Assembly (NCBI RefSeq): GCF_003594875.1
Contig: NZ_QZEY01000015.1
Span: 126,001 to 190,000 of the forward strand
DNA length: 64,000 bases
Direction: 5' to 3'
From: Bailinhaonella thermotolerans
GTDB taxonomy: Bacteria; Actinomycetota; Actinomycetes; Streptosporangiales; Streptosporangiaceae
In this document: positions 30,568 through 38,956 of the stretch, piece after piece
Layout: every line of letters starts with the position of its first letter
Position numbering within the stretch: the first letter of the stretch is position 1
The notes under the pieces: model-generated
What the model was told of the DNA's origin: nothing
Database searches by the model: none
The model's input: only the letters and a program-made list of their open reading frames with translations
Made by a program: the position numbers and the translations under genes

Positions 30568-31179
30568 TCAGGCGGCGATGGCGTTGCGGAAGATGTGGGT
30601 GGCGACGGTGACCAGGCGCTCGGGGGCCGGCGGGTTCTCGGACATGGCCCACTCGATCAGGAGCTCCTGGATCACGCCGATGAGGCCGATGGCGAGCAGG
30701 TGCAGGTCCGGGAGGGACCGCTGCCGGAGGAGGTCTCCCACGTTGTCCTCCAGCAGGGTGACGAACTCGTCCACGACGGCGCGGCGGGTGTCGTGCAGCG
30801 GCAGGCCCGCCCGCCGTACCTCCAAATGCGCGATCTTGGCGCGGCGCTCGTCCTCGGTCATATAACCGATGTAGGTCGCGACCCCGGTCTCGATCAGATC
30901 CTCAGGAACGCGCCGGGCCTCCTTGAGCCGCTGGCTGACGAGTGTGTAGGCGTCGTTCATGCAGCGCTCGTACACCGCCTTCATGAGCTCCTCGCGGTTG
31001 GCGAAGCACTCATAGAAGGCGCGATTGGAGATTTTGGCGTACGCGCAGAGCTTCTCGATCGTGGTGCCGGAAAACCCATTGGCGGAAAACAGCTCGAAGG
31101 CGGCCGCGAAAAGGCGCTCTCTCCGGTCCGCCGAACGCTGTTCGGCCGTCATCCCCCGGTAAGGCCGTCCCGTGGTCAT
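30568..31179 (-). CDS. TetR-family regulator
   Basis: DNA-binding repressor, likely controlling the aldehyde dehydrogenase gene upstream on the same strand. 203 residues: the N-terminal helix-turn-helix (RRERLFAAAFELFSANGFSGTTIEKLCAYAKISNRAFYECFANREELM) is complete, with a variable C-terminal ligand domain. ATG 31179 has GGGGG 5 nt upstream. A perfect inverted repeat at 32833-32862 in front of the dehydrogenase gene is its best candidate operator. Confidence 0.9.
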   Translation of the reverse strand: MTTGRPYRGMTAEQRSADRRERLFAAAFELFSANGFSGTTIEKLCAYAKISNRAFYECFANREELMKAVYERCMNDAYTLVSQRLKEARRVPEDLIETGVATYIGYMTEDERRAKIAHLEVRRAGLPLHDTRRAVVDEFVTLLEDNVGDLLRQRSLPDLHLLAIGLIGVIQELLIEWAMSENPPAPERLVTVATHIFRNAIAA

Positions 31180-31310
31180 GTTGCCCCCATATGCGGCTTT
31201 TGGCGTAAGTGCCACCATTATGGGGACAAGATCGTTTGATGACCAGAGTTAAGCGACGCTTTGTCGGGAAAAGATCCCCTCTCGCCCGCTTTAGTCCATG
31301 TGACATAGCA

Positions 31311-32816
31311 CTATCGGCGGCTTCGCCCGTGGAGGAGAGTGGCGAACTTGACGAGGCGGTCAAGTTCTTGTTGCGTTCGGGTAAAGCTGGTCGGCTTCAT
31401 TCCGGGAATCGCGAATCGCCGCCGCGAGATCGCCTTCGCGCGCGAGAACTCACGCAGCCCGTCCGGCCCGTGAATACGGCCGAAGCCCGACGCGCCGACC
31501 CCGCCGAACGGCAGCGCCGGGATCATCGCGAACGAGATCACGGAGTTGATCGCGGTCATTCCCGTGCGCAGCCGCCGCGCCAGGTCCATCGCCCGCCGCG
31601 CGCTCCCGGAGAAGACCGTGCTGCCGAGGCCGTACGAGCTGGAGTTCGCCTTCTCCAGCGCCTCGTCCAGCGACGCCACCCGGGTCACGGTGATCGTCGG
31701 CCCGAAGGTCTCCTCGCGCACCGCCGCCGAGTCCTCGGGCACGTCCACGAGCACGACCGGGTCCACGAAGGGCTCCCGCACCGACTCCCTGCCGCCGACG
31801 ACCGCCCGGCCGCCCCTGTCGAGCGCGTCGTCGATGTGCCGCCTGATGATGTCCACCTGCTGCGGCATCGTGATCGGCCCGTACGGCGCGTCCTCCGCCT
31901 CGCCGGGCCTGACCTGCGCGGTCAGTGACTTCAGCTCGTTGACGAACCGGTCGTACACCGAGTCCAGGACGTACACCCGCTCGACGCCCACGCATGTCTG
32001 CCCGGCGTTGGACATCGCGCCCCAGACGGCGGCCTCGGCGGCGTCGCGCACGTCGGCGTCGGAGTCCACGATCAGGGCGTCCTTGCCGCCGCATTCGGCG
32101 ACGAGCGGCGTCAGGTTCTCCGCGCACGCCTTCATGACCCGCTTCGCCGTGGCCGTGGAACCGGTGAACGCGATCTTCGCGACCCCGGGGGAGCCGGCCA
32201 GCGCCGCCCCGGTCTCGCCGAGCCCGGTCACCACCTGCAGCACCGGCTGCTCCGGCACCACCTCGGCGAACAGTTCGGCGCAGAGCACCCCGACCCCGGG
32301 CGTCAGCTCCGAGGGCTTGAACACCACCGCGTTCCCCGCCGCCAGCGCGTAGACGTAGGACCCGACGGGCGTGAACACCGGGTAGTTCCACGGCCCGATC
32401 ACGCCGACCACGCCCAGCGGGTGGTACTCCACGGTCGCCGCCATGTTGAACGCGACCAGCCCGGACGACACCCGGCGCCGCCGCAGCACCTTCTCGGCGT
32501 TCCTGGCCGCCCAGTCCGTGTGCGTGACGGCCATGATCACTTCGAGTACGGCGTCGCCCATGGGCTTGCCGGTCTCGTCGCGGATCTTCCGGGCCACCCG
32601 CGTCGCGTTCCGCATGAGCAGGCTCTTGAACGCAATGAGGCGGCGCCGCCGTTCGGCCCACCCGAGGGCGGCCCACCACCTGGCCGCCTCGGCGGCGCGG
32701 GCGATCGCGGCCTCCACGGCCTCGGCGTCGTGAACGGGATAGGTCCCGACCACCTCTCCGGTGGCGGGATTGAGGGAGTCGAAGGTGCGGGCACGCTCAG
32801 GGCTGACGGTCGTCAT
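31311..32816 (-). CDS. NAD(P)-dependent aldehyde dehydrogenase
   Basis: Oxidises an aldehyde to the carboxylate; the substrate cannot be read from sequence. The 501-residue protein shows the NAD motif GPWNYPVFTPV, FTGSTATAKRVM near residue 225, the general-base Glu in ECGGKDA (ELGGK in most relatives) and the nucleophile Cys in SNAGQTCVGVERVYV near residue 285. The C-terminal GGVGASGFGRIHG matches the coniferyl/fatty-aldehyde branch. ATG 32816 has a perfect AAGGAGG 8 nt upstream. The promoter overlaps an 11-bp inverted repeat; a TetR gene follows downstream. Confidence 0.92.
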   Translation of the reverse strand: MTTVSPERARTFDSLNPATGEVVGTYPVHDAEAVEAAIARAAEAARWWAALGWAERRRRLIAFKSLLMRNATRVARKIRDETGKPMGDAVLEVIMAVTHTDWAARNAEKVLRRRRVSSGLVAFNMAATVEYHPLGVVGVIGPWNYPVFTPVGSYVYALAAGNAVVFKPSELTPGVGVLCAELFAEVVPEQPVLQVVTGLGETGAALAGSPGVAKIAFTGSTATAKRVMKACAENLTPLVAECGGKDALIVDSDADVRDAAEAAVWGAMSNAGQTCVGVERVYVLDSVYDRFVNELKSLTAQVRPGEAEDAPYGPITMPQQVDIIRRHIDDALDRGGRAVVGGRESVREPFVDPVVLVDVPEDSAAVREETFGPTITVTRVASLDEALEKANSSSYGLGSTVFSGSARRAMDLARRLRTGMTAINSVISFAMIPALPFGGVGASGFGRIHGPDGLREFSRAKAISRRRFAIPGMKPTSFTRTQQELDRLVKFATLLHGRSRR

Positions 32817-32832
32817 GGCAGAACCTCCTTCT

Positions 32833-32862
32833 GTCCGTAGTAAACCATCCATTACTACGGAC
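32833..32862 (-). promoter_or_regulatory. Inverted-repeat operator of the aldehyde dehydrogenase gene
   Basis: GTCCGTAGTAA and TTACTACGGAC form a perfect 11-bp inverted repeat around an 8-nt centre, a few bases upstream of the Shine-Dalgarno. On the minus strand TAGTAA or TAATGG inside it could be the -10. Size and symmetry fit a TetR-family operator, and a TetR gene is the next gene downstream. Confidence 0.7.
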
Positions 32863-32939
32863 GGCCCGGCCGTCCGCACCGGGGTCCGCCGCGCCCGCCC
32901 CGCCACCGCCGTACGGCCGGCCGCGCCCCACCACGTCGT

Positions 32940-33071
32940 ACGGCGGAGCCGGGGCGCAGCCGCACGGCAGGGCCGGCCGGACGCCGTGGCACGGCGGGGC
33001 CGGCCGGACGCCGGCGCACGGCGGGACCGACCGGGCGCCGACGCACGGCGGGACCGGCGTGACGTCGTCGT
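32940..33071. repeat. 27-bp tandem repeat, four units plus a 24-bp unit
   Basis: A 24-bp unit (32940-32963) is followed by four 27-bp units starting at 32964, 32991, 33018 and 33045, each beginning ACGGC(R)GG. On the minus strand they would read as a 9-residue R/P/A/G/V repeat, but no ribosome site or start supports a gene. The tract lies between nucS and the aldehyde dehydrogenase gene. Confidence 0.75.
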
Positions 33072-33105
33072 ACGCCGGGCCGGGGCGGTGCGGGCGCGGG
33101 CCGTA

Positions 33106-33768
33106 CTAGAAGAGCGTGGGGTTGTCCGGCTCGATGCCGCGGAGCGCGTGGTAGTCGAGGGTGACGCAGTCGATGCCGCGGTCGGTGGCGAGGACGCGGG
33201 CCTGCGGCTTGATCTCCTGCGCGGCGAAGACGCCCTTGACCGGGGCCAGGAGCGGATCGCGGTTGAGGAGCTCCAGATACCGCGTGAGCTGCTCGACGCC
33301 GTCGATCTCGCCGCGGCGCTTGATCTCCACGGCGACCGTCGCGCCGGCGTGGTCGCGGCAGAGGATGTCCACCGGGCCGATGGCGGTGGGGTACTCGCGG
33401 CGGATCAGCGTCCAGCCGTCGCCGAGGGTGGTGATGTGCTCGGCCAGCAGTTCCTGGAGGTGGGCCTCGACGCCGTCCTTCTGGAGACCGGGGTCGATCC
33501 CCAGCTCGTGGGTGGAGTCGTGGAGGATCTCCTCGATGGTGAGGATCAGCTTCTCACCGGTCTTGCCGTGGGTGACGGTCCAGGTGGAGCCGTCCTCCTT
33601 GACCTTGCACGGCGGGTTCATCCAGTTGAGCGGCTTGAACGCCCGGTCGTCGGCGTGAATGCTGACGGACCCGTCGGCCTTGAAGAGGATGAGCCGCGGC
33701 GCCATGGGCAGGTGCGCGGTGAGCCGCCCGACGTAATCCACGCTGCAGCGAGCGATGACCAGACGCAT
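33106..33768 (-). CDS. nucS: Endonuclease NucS (EndoMS), mismatch repair
   Basis: Cuts both strands at DNA mismatches and provides the non-MutS mismatch repair of actinobacteria and archaea. The 220-residue protein starts [16 protein letters not shown], has an N-terminal DNA-binding beta domain ([20 protein letters not shown]) and a C-terminal PD-(D/E)xK nuclease domain. The latter shows GPVDILCRD and [18 protein letters not shown] as the metal-binding Asp and the Glu-x-Lys pair, and it ends in the clamp-binding-like tail PDNPTLF. ATG 33768. Mutants in this family are hypermutable in mycobacteria and Streptomyces. Confidence 0.96.
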   Translation of the reverse strand: MRLVIARCSVDYVGRLTAHLPMAPRLILFKADGSVSIHADDRAFKPLNWMNPPCKVKEDGSTWTVTHGKTGEKLILTIEEILHDSTHELGIDPGLQKDGVEAHLQELLAEHITTLGDGWTLIRREYPTAIGPVDILCRDHAGATVAVEIKRRGEIDGVEQLTRYLELLNRDPLLAPVKGVFAAQEIKPQARVLATDRGIDCVTLDYHALRGIEPDNPTLF

Positions 33769-33901
33769 GGACAGACAGCCTAGTGGCCCGCGCGAGCGCG
33801 GGCGGGCCACGTACGTAGAGCGACCGGCTTGAAACCTGGCGTGAAGGAGCGAGTCGGATGGCGTTCCGGTCAGGGCAAAGGGGGCTGGATGCGGCTCGTG
33901 A

Positions 33902-33916
33902 TGATAACTATTTTCA
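33902..33916 (+). promoter_or_regulatory. Fur/Zur-like box
   Basis: TGATAACTATTTTCA is a 7-1-7 imperfect palindrome (5 of 7 pairs) inside a rare AT-rich patch. It resembles the TGAAAATGATTTTCA boxes of Fur-family regulators such as Zur. A short inverted repeat CTACC-6-GGTAG follows at 33925-33940. It lies 54 bp before the next gene; the metal and regulator are not known. Confidence 0.45.
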
Positions 33917-33969
33917 TTTTCGAGCTACCTGATGTGGTAGTCCTGCCGATCCGAAGGAGCCGAACGCAG

Positions 33970-34365
33970 ATGTCGCTCAGCGTCCCCAGCGCCCTGCTCG
34001 AGAAGGCCCAGCGCGGACCCGTCGACGAGGCCGAGTTCGTCGCGTGCGTGCGTGACTCTCTTCCCTACGCCTGGAACGTCATCTCGGGACTCGTCTCCCG
34101 GCTCAACGACGACAAGGAGGCGGAGTACGCGGACAACCACGTTCCCCCGCCCGACGAGGCCGCCCGCGGCCAGCTCCTGCGGCTGCTCGCCAGCGACTCG
34201 ATGCGCGCCGCCGTGGAGCGCCACTTCGGCGTGAAGCTGGCCTTCCAGAACTGCCACCGGGTGGCGGTGTTCGAGCCCGAGGCCGCGGCCGGCGACACGT
34301 ACCGGGAGTTCGTGTCGCCGCGAGGTCAGCTCCTCAACCAGTCCCCCGAATTCGTCAACTGCTGA
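33970..34365 (+). CDS. Conserved small actinobacterial protein
   Basis: Function unknown. The 131-residue soluble protein matches my memory of a recurrent actinobacterial small-protein type with the motif RGPVDEAEFVACVRDSLPYAW at residues 12-32. It then has SRLND-, a helical middle and a C-terminal FQNCHRVAVFEP segment; it ends in Cys. There is no signal peptide or membrane helix. ATG 33970 is chosen because the upstream codons cover the AT-rich regulatory patch. The Fur/Zur-like box upstream suggests metal-dependent expression. Confidence 0.7.
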   Translation: MSLSVPSALLEKAQRGPVDEAEFVACVRDSLPYAWNVISGLVSRLNDDKEAEYADNHVPPPDEAARGQLLRLLASDSMRAAVERHFGVKLAFQNCHRVAVFEPEAAAGDTYREFVSPRGQLLNQSPEFVNC

Positions 34366-34403
34366 TGACCCGGCCGGGCCCGCACCCGGCCTGACCCCCG
34401 ATC

Positions 34404-34484
34404 CGCGGGGGAGGGGTCCGTGCACCCACCCTCTCCCGCGACGGTGCACGCGGGGGAGGGGCCGTGCACCCACCCTCCCCCGCG
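34404..34484. repeat. Tandemly duplicated terminator-like hairpin
   Basis: Two copies (34404-34440 and 34449-34484) of a stem with arms CGCGGGGGAGGG and CCCTCCCCCGCG. The second is a perfect 12-bp stem and the first has one mismatch. Both share the loop core CCGTGCACCCA. They lie 38 nt after the small-protein gene and before the dehydrogenase gene. Confidence 0.75.
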
Positions 34485-34577
34485 AACACCCCGCCCGCCC
34501 CGCCCGATCCGGGAGGCCGTGCTACCGGCCGGTACCCGCATGGCCCGAGAGCGCGGGTTTCTGCGAAACTTACCTCC

Positions 34578-36242
34578 ATGAAACGACAGGTCGGAGTGGT
34601 CGGACTGGGAACCATGGGGGCCGGGATCGCGGAGGTCTTCGCCCGCGCCGGCCTCGACGTGATCGGGGTAGAGGCCGACCCCGCCGCCCTGGAGCGGGGC
34701 CGGGGGCATCTGGAGGCGTCCACGGGCAAGGCCGTGTCCCGGGGCAAGCTCACCGAGGAGGCCCGCGAGGAGATCCTCGGGCGGGTGACCTTCACCACCG
34801 ACCTGCGCGACCTGGCCGGGGCCGGGCTCGTGGTCGAGGCGATCCCCGAGGTCATGGACCTCAAGCGGCGCCTGTTCGAGGACCTGGACCGCCTCTGCGG
34901 GCCCGAGACCATCCTGGCCACCAACACCTCCTCCCTGTCGGTCACGGCGATCGCCGCCACCACCGCCCGCCCCGAGAAGGTCGTGGGCCTGCACTTCTTC
35001 AACCCCGCGCCGATCATGCGGCTGGTCGAGGTGATCCGCACCGTCACCACGGCGCCCGAGACCGTCGAGGCCGTCACCGCGCTCGCCCGCGACCTGGGCA
35101 AGACCGTGGTCTCGGTGGGCGACCGCGCCGGGTTCGTGGTCAACCGGCTGCTGCTGGGCTACCTCAACCACGCCGCCGTGCTGCTCGACTCCGGCCTCGC
35201 CGGCCGCGACGACATCGACGCCGCCATGAAGCTGGGCGCGGGGCTGCCGATGGGGCCGTTCACGCTGCTCGACCTGATCGGCCTCGACACCTCCTACGAG
35301 GTCGTCGAGGTGCTGTTCCGCGAGAGCCGCGACCGCCGCCACGCGCCCGCCCCGCTGCTGCGCGAGATGGTCAGCGCGGGACTGCTGGGCCGCAAGTCCG
35401 GCCGCGGCTTCTACGACTACTCCGCCTCCGGCACGGCCGAGCCGGAGGCCCCCGTGTCGGAGGTCACGCGGGTGGGCGTCGTCGGCTCCGGCGCGCAGGC
35501 GCGGACGCTGGTGGCCGAGCTGGCGCGGGCCGGATACGACGTGGCGTTCGCCGCGCGCGGCCGTACCGAGATCGACGAGGCGCTGGCGGCGCTGGGGCTG
35601 GACGACGAGGCCGCCAAGCGGGTCACGGGCGTCACCGAGATCGCCGAGCTGGCCGGGGCCGGGATCCTGATCGAGGCGGTCACCGACGAGCGCACGCTGG
35701 AGCGGGCCGTCTTCTCCTCGCTGGACGAGATCGCCGGGCCGGACACCGTGCTCGCCACCACCGCGGCGAGCACGCCGGTCATCGAGCTCACCGCCGGGCT
35801 GACCCACCCCGGGCAGGTCGTGGGCCTGCACCTCGTGGGCGACGGCGTGGCCGAGATCGCCTCCACCGTGGTCACCTCGCCCGAGGCCGCGCGCGCCGTC
35901 CACGCGCTGGCCGAGCGCATGGGCCGGCGCGCGGCACACTGCCGGGACCGGGCCGGGTTCGTGGTGAACGCGCTGCTGTACCCCTACCTGAACGACGCCG
36001 TGCGGATGTACGAGTCGGGGTACGCCTCGATGGAGGACATCGACGCGGCGATGCGGCTGGGCTGCGGCTACCCCGCGGGCCCGTTCGAGACGCTCGACGC
36101 GATCGGCCTGGCGGCGGTCCGCGACGGGCTGCGCGCGCTCTACGCGGAGTACCGCGAGCCGGCCTACGCGCCCGCGCCGCTGCTCGACCAGCTCGTGACC
36201 GCCGGTGTGACCAGCATCAGGGCCTTCGGCCGTACGGCATGA
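34578..36242 (+). CDS. Double-module 3-hydroxyacyl-CoA dehydrogenase
   Basis: NAD-dependent oxidation of 3-hydroxyacyl-CoA, probably 3-hydroxybutyryl-CoA. The 554-residue chain is two dehydrogenase modules in tandem. Module 1 (1-285) has the NAD loop GLGTMGAGIA, NTSSLS and the catalytic His in VGLHFFNPAPIMRLVEV. Module 2 (about 295-550) repeats the fold (VVGSGAQARTLVAELARAGYDV, RAGFVVNALLYPYLNDA) but has VGLHLVGDGVAEI, without the FNP motif, so its catalysis is doubtful. The Streptomyces gene at the same locus has a similar long form. The next gene overlaps its stop. Confidence 0.9.
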   Translation: MKRQVGVVGLGTMGAGIAEVFARAGLDVIGVEADPAALERGRGHLEASTGKAVSRGKLTEEAREEILGRVTFTTDLRDLAGAGLVVEAIPEVMDLKRRLFEDLDRLCGPETILATNTSSLSVTAIAATTARPEKVVGLHFFNPAPIMRLVEVIRTVTTAPETVEAVTALARDLGKTVVSVGDRAGFVVNRLLLGYLNHAAVLLDSGLAGRDDIDAAMKLGAGLPMGPFTLLDLIGLDTSYEVVEVLFRESRDRRHAPAPLLREMVSAGLLGRKSGRGFYDYSASGTAEPEAPVSEVTRVGVVGSGAQARTLVAELARAGYDVAFAARGRTEIDEALAALGLDDEAAKRVTGVTEIAELAGAGILIEAVTDERTLERAVFSSLDEIAGPDTVLATTAASTPVIELTAGLTHPGQVVGLHLVGDGVAEIASTVVTSPEAARAVHALAERMGRRAAHCRDRAGFVVNALLYPYLNDAVRMYESGYASMEDIDAAMRLGCGYPAGPFETLDAIGLAAVRDGLRALYAEYREPAYAPAPLLDQLVTAGVTSIRAFGRTA

Positions 36243-36529
36243 GCCCCCGCAGGATGCGCCGGTCGCCGGAGGAACGGCCGGAGCCGCGGGTATACGGCAC
36301 CGAACGCGTGGAGGAGTGGTCCGACGGCGAGTGGGTCGTGCGCTCGCTCACCGGGTCCGCCTCGGGGAAGGCCTACCGCTGCCCCGGCTGCGACCAGGAG
36401 ATCCGGCCGGGCACGCCGCACACCGTGAGCTGGCCCAACTGGGCCGGAGGTGAGGCGGAGCGGCGGCACTGGCACAATCCTTGCTGGCGCAACCGCCTCC
36501 GCCTCGGGCCGGGCCGCAGCCGCTACTAG
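36239..36529 (+). CDS. Small zinc-ribbon-like protein
   Basis: Function unknown. The 96-residue basic protein has a likely metal site made of CPGCD near residue 48 and HWHNPC near residue 78, separated by a HTVSWPNWAGGEAERR segment. Homologues are often labelled ATP/GTP-binding without visible nucleotide motifs. The ATG overlaps the stop of the dehydrogenase gene (ATGA), so the two are co-translated. Confidence 0.8.
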   Translation: MSPRRMRRSPEERPEPRVYGTERVEEWSDGEWVVRSLTGSASGKAYRCPGCDQEIRPGTPHTVSWPNWAGGEAERRHWHNPCWRNRLRLGPGRSRY

Positions 36530-36545
36530 CTGGGGAAGGGACGTC

Positions 36546-37262
36546 ATGGAGATCAGGGCTTCCACGGTGCTGCCCGCCGACCGGGAGCAGATCACCCTGC
36601 ACACGGCCGACGGGCTGTCGCTCGTCGGCGAGCTGGCGCTGCCCCAGGGACGCCCGCCGGTGGCCACGATGGTGTGCCTGCACCCGCTGCCCACGCACGG
36701 CGGCATGATGGACAGCCACGTCTTCCGCAAGGCGTCCTACCGGCTCCCCGCCCTGGCCGACCTGGCGGTGCTGCGCTTCAACACGCGCGGCACGTCGTCC
36801 GAGCGGGGCACGTCCGAGGGCGCGTTCGAGGAGGGCGAGGGCGAGCGGCACGACGTCGCCGCCGCGCTGGAGTACGCCGAGTTCCACGACCTGCCGCGGA
36901 TCTGGCTGGTGGGCTGGTCGTTCGGGACCGAGCTGGCGCTGCGCTGGGGGCGCGACCCGGCGATCGAGGGCGCCATCCTGCTGTCGCCGCCGCTGCACCG
37001 GGCCGGGGACGACGACCTGCGGGCCTGGGCCGAGTTCGGCAAGCCGCTGATCGCGCTGGTGCCCGAGTTCGACGACTACCTGCGCCCGGCCGAGGCGCGG
37101 GAGCGGTTCGCGCTGGTGCCGCACGCCGAGCTGGTCGCGGTGGAGGGGGCCAAGCACCTGTGGGTGGGGGAGCCCGCGGTGCGCGTCGTGCTCAACGAGA
37201 TCGTCAAGCGACTGAACCCGGCCGCCTACCCCCTGGAGACCACCTATGCGCAGCCCGTTTGA
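36546..37262 (+). CDS. Alpha/beta hydrolase
   Basis: Predicted serine hydrolase of unknown substrate, 238 residues. It shows the oxyanion region VCLHPLPTHGGMMDS, the NTRGTSSERG strand-loop, the nucleophile Ser in GWSFGTELAL near residue 124, and a C-terminal GAKHLWVGE with the catalytic His. It resembles the compact dienelactone-hydrolase-like esterases. ATG 36546 with GGGAAGGG upstream. Its end overlaps the SDR start by 17 bp, so the two are one unit. Confidence 0.85.
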   Translation: MEIRASTVLPADREQITLHTADGLSLVGELALPQGRPPVATMVCLHPLPTHGGMMDSHVFRKASYRLPALADLAVLRFNTRGTSSERGTSEGAFEEGEGERHDVAAALEYAEFHDLPRIWLVGWSFGTELALRWGRDPAIEGAILLSPPLHRAGDDDLRAWAEFGKPLIALVPEFDDYLRPAEARERFALVPHAELVAVEGAKHLWVGEPAVRVVLNEIVKRLNPAAYPLETTYAQPV

Positions 37263-38010
37263 CCTGTCCGGCAGGAAGGCCCTGATCACCGGGGCCTCGC
37301 GCGGGATCGGCCGCGCCATCGCGGTCGCCTTCGCCGAGGCCGGGGCCGACGTCGCGCTCGTGGCGCGCACGGCCGAGGCCCTGGAGGAGACGGCGGCGGC
37401 GGTGCGCGTGTTCGGGCGCGAGGCCGTCGTGCTCCCGTGCGACGTGACGGAGCGGGAGGCGGTGGGCCTGACCTGCGCCGCCGCCGTCGAGGCCCTCGGG
37501 CACGTGGACGTGGTGGTCAACAACGCCGGCGGCACGAGGTTCCTGTCCACGTTCGCCGACACGCGGCTGTCGGGGTGGGACAAGACGATGGCGCTCAACC
37601 TCGACTCGGCGATGGCGGTGTGCCACGCGCTCGCGCCGCACCTGTTCTCGCGGGGCGACGCCGCGGTCATCAACGTCGCGTCCACGGCCGCGTTCGGCGC
37701 CCCGTTCGTCTCGTCGTACGCCGCGGCCAAGGGCGCCCTGATCGCGCTGACCAAGTCCCTCGCCCTGGAATGGGCCGCCGACGGCGTCCGCGTCAACGCC
37801 CTGTGCCCGGGCTGGACCGCCACCGACCTCAACCGGCCGCTGTGGTCGGACCCGCAGACCTCCGCCTCGACGATCGCGAACGTCCCCCTCGGCCGCTGGG
37901 GCACCCCGGAGGAGATGGCCGCCCCCGCGGTCTTCCTCGCCAGCCGCGCCTCCTCGTACATGACGGGCCAGGTCCTCGTGGTGGACGGCGGCCAGACCAC
38001 CGCCTCCTGA
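37246..38010 (+). CDS. Short-chain dehydrogenase/reductase
   Basis: NAD(P)-dependent oxidoreductase, 254 residues. Classical SDR motifs are TGASRGIGRAI near residue 15, NNAGG near 90, the catalytic Ser in NVASTAA, Tyr and Lys in SYAAAKGAL near 158, and PGWTATDLN. The C-terminal YMTGQVLVVDGGQT is typical of the gluconate-5-dehydrogenase/3-oxoacyl reductase-like group. Substrate is not readable; the coupling to the hydrolase suggests one catabolic step pair. Confidence 0.9.
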   Translation: MRSPFDLSGRKALITGASRGIGRAIAVAFAEAGADVALVARTAEALEETAAAVRVFGREAVVLPCDVTEREAVGLTCAAAVEALGHVDVVVNNAGGTRFLSTFADTRLSGWDKTMALNLDSAMAVCHALAPHLFSRGDAAVINVASTAAFGAPFVSSYAAAKGALIALTKSLALEWAADGVRVNALCPGWTATDLNRPLWSDPQTSASTIANVPLGRWGTPEEMAAPAVFLASRASSYMTGQVLVVDGGQTTAS

Positions 38011-38176
38011 CCCGCGCCGCCTCCGCCCGCCTCCACGCCCCGTCTTCCCGGCGCCGATCACGCGGTTTCGGGCGCGCCGGGGGCTTGCGACCGCGTCCTC
38101 GGCGCGAGGGGTGGTGGATTTATCCGGAATTCTCTGGAGAAGTCAAGGGGTGGAAAGGTCCCGGTCAAGGGTTACG

Positions 38177-38956
38177 GTGAGGAGCGTGCAGCTCTACTCG
38201 CGAACGGTCGGATCCGGGACCCCCGTCGTGCTGCTGCATGCCTTTCCGCTGTCATCGGCGATGTGGCTCGCCCAGCGGGAAGGGCTGGCGGCCTCGTGCC
38301 AGGTGATCACGCCTGACCTGCGCGGCTTCGGCGGGTCCCGGCTGGGCGACGACGAACCCTCCATTGACCACATGGCCGACGACGTGGCCGCGCTCCTGGA
38401 CGCCGAGGGCGTCCCCCGCGCGGTCGTGGGCGGGCAGTCGCTGGGCGCGCACGTCGCCCTGGCCCTGGCCGCCCGGCATCCCGCCAAGGTCGCCGGGCTG
38501 ATCCTGTCCGGCGCCACCGCCGAACCCGACCCGCCCGAGGCCCGGGAGGAGCGGGAACGGCTGGCCCAGGCCGTACTCGACAAGGGGTCGGCCGTGCTGC
38601 TGGACGAATACCTCCCGAGACTGCTCGGGCGGACGACGCGTCAGCGGCGGGCCCTGGTGCAGGGGCGGGTGCGCGGGCTGGTGCAGGCGGCGCCCCCCGG
38701 CGCGGTGGCGTGGGCGCTGCGGGCGCTCGCGGCGCGGCCGGGATACGCCGACGTGCTGCGCGGGCTGGGCGTGCCGGTGCTGGTCCTGACCGGCGACGAG
38801 GACGCCGCGACGCCCGAAGGGGCCGCGCGGGAACTGGCCGGCCTGGCCTCCGACGGCCGGCTCACCGTGATCGAGAAGGCCGGGCAGCTCAGCGCGGTCG
38901 AGCAGCCCGAACTCTTCAACCAGGCGGTCGAGGGCTTCCTCAAGCACATCGAGTGA
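38177..38956 (+). CDS. Alpha/beta-fold protein lacking the catalytic His
   Basis: Alpha/beta-hydrolase fold, 259 residues: HAFPLSSAMW oxyanion region, TPDLRGFGGS, nucleophile Ser in GGQSLGAHVAL near residue 97 and acidic residue in LTGDEDAATP near 208. Where relatives have G-H-L before the final helix, this protein has EKAGQLSAVEQPE: the codon is CAG, so the usual His is Gln. It may be a non-hydrolytic binding protein or use another base. GTG 38177 follows AAGGG by 5 nt; GTG 38186 is the alternative. The stop codon starts a 19-bp tandem repeat. Confidence 0.8.
   Translation: MRSVQLYSRTVGSGTPVVLLHAFPLSSAMWLAQREGLAASCQVITPDLRGFGGSRLGDDEPSIDHMADDVAALLDAEGVPRAVVGGQSLGAHVALALAARHPAKVAGLILSGATAEPDPPEAREERERLAQAVLDKGSAVLLDEYLPRLLGRTTRQRRALVQGRVRGLVQAAPPGAVAWALRALAARPGYADVLRGLGVPVLVLTGDEDAATPEGAARELAGLASDGRLTVIEKAGQLSAVEQPELFNQAVEGFLKHIE

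Noticed and set aside
32855-33046. 63-codon minus-strand gene made of RRRPAGPAV repeats
   Set aside because: It consists almost only of the 27-bp tandem repeat and lacks a ribosome site.
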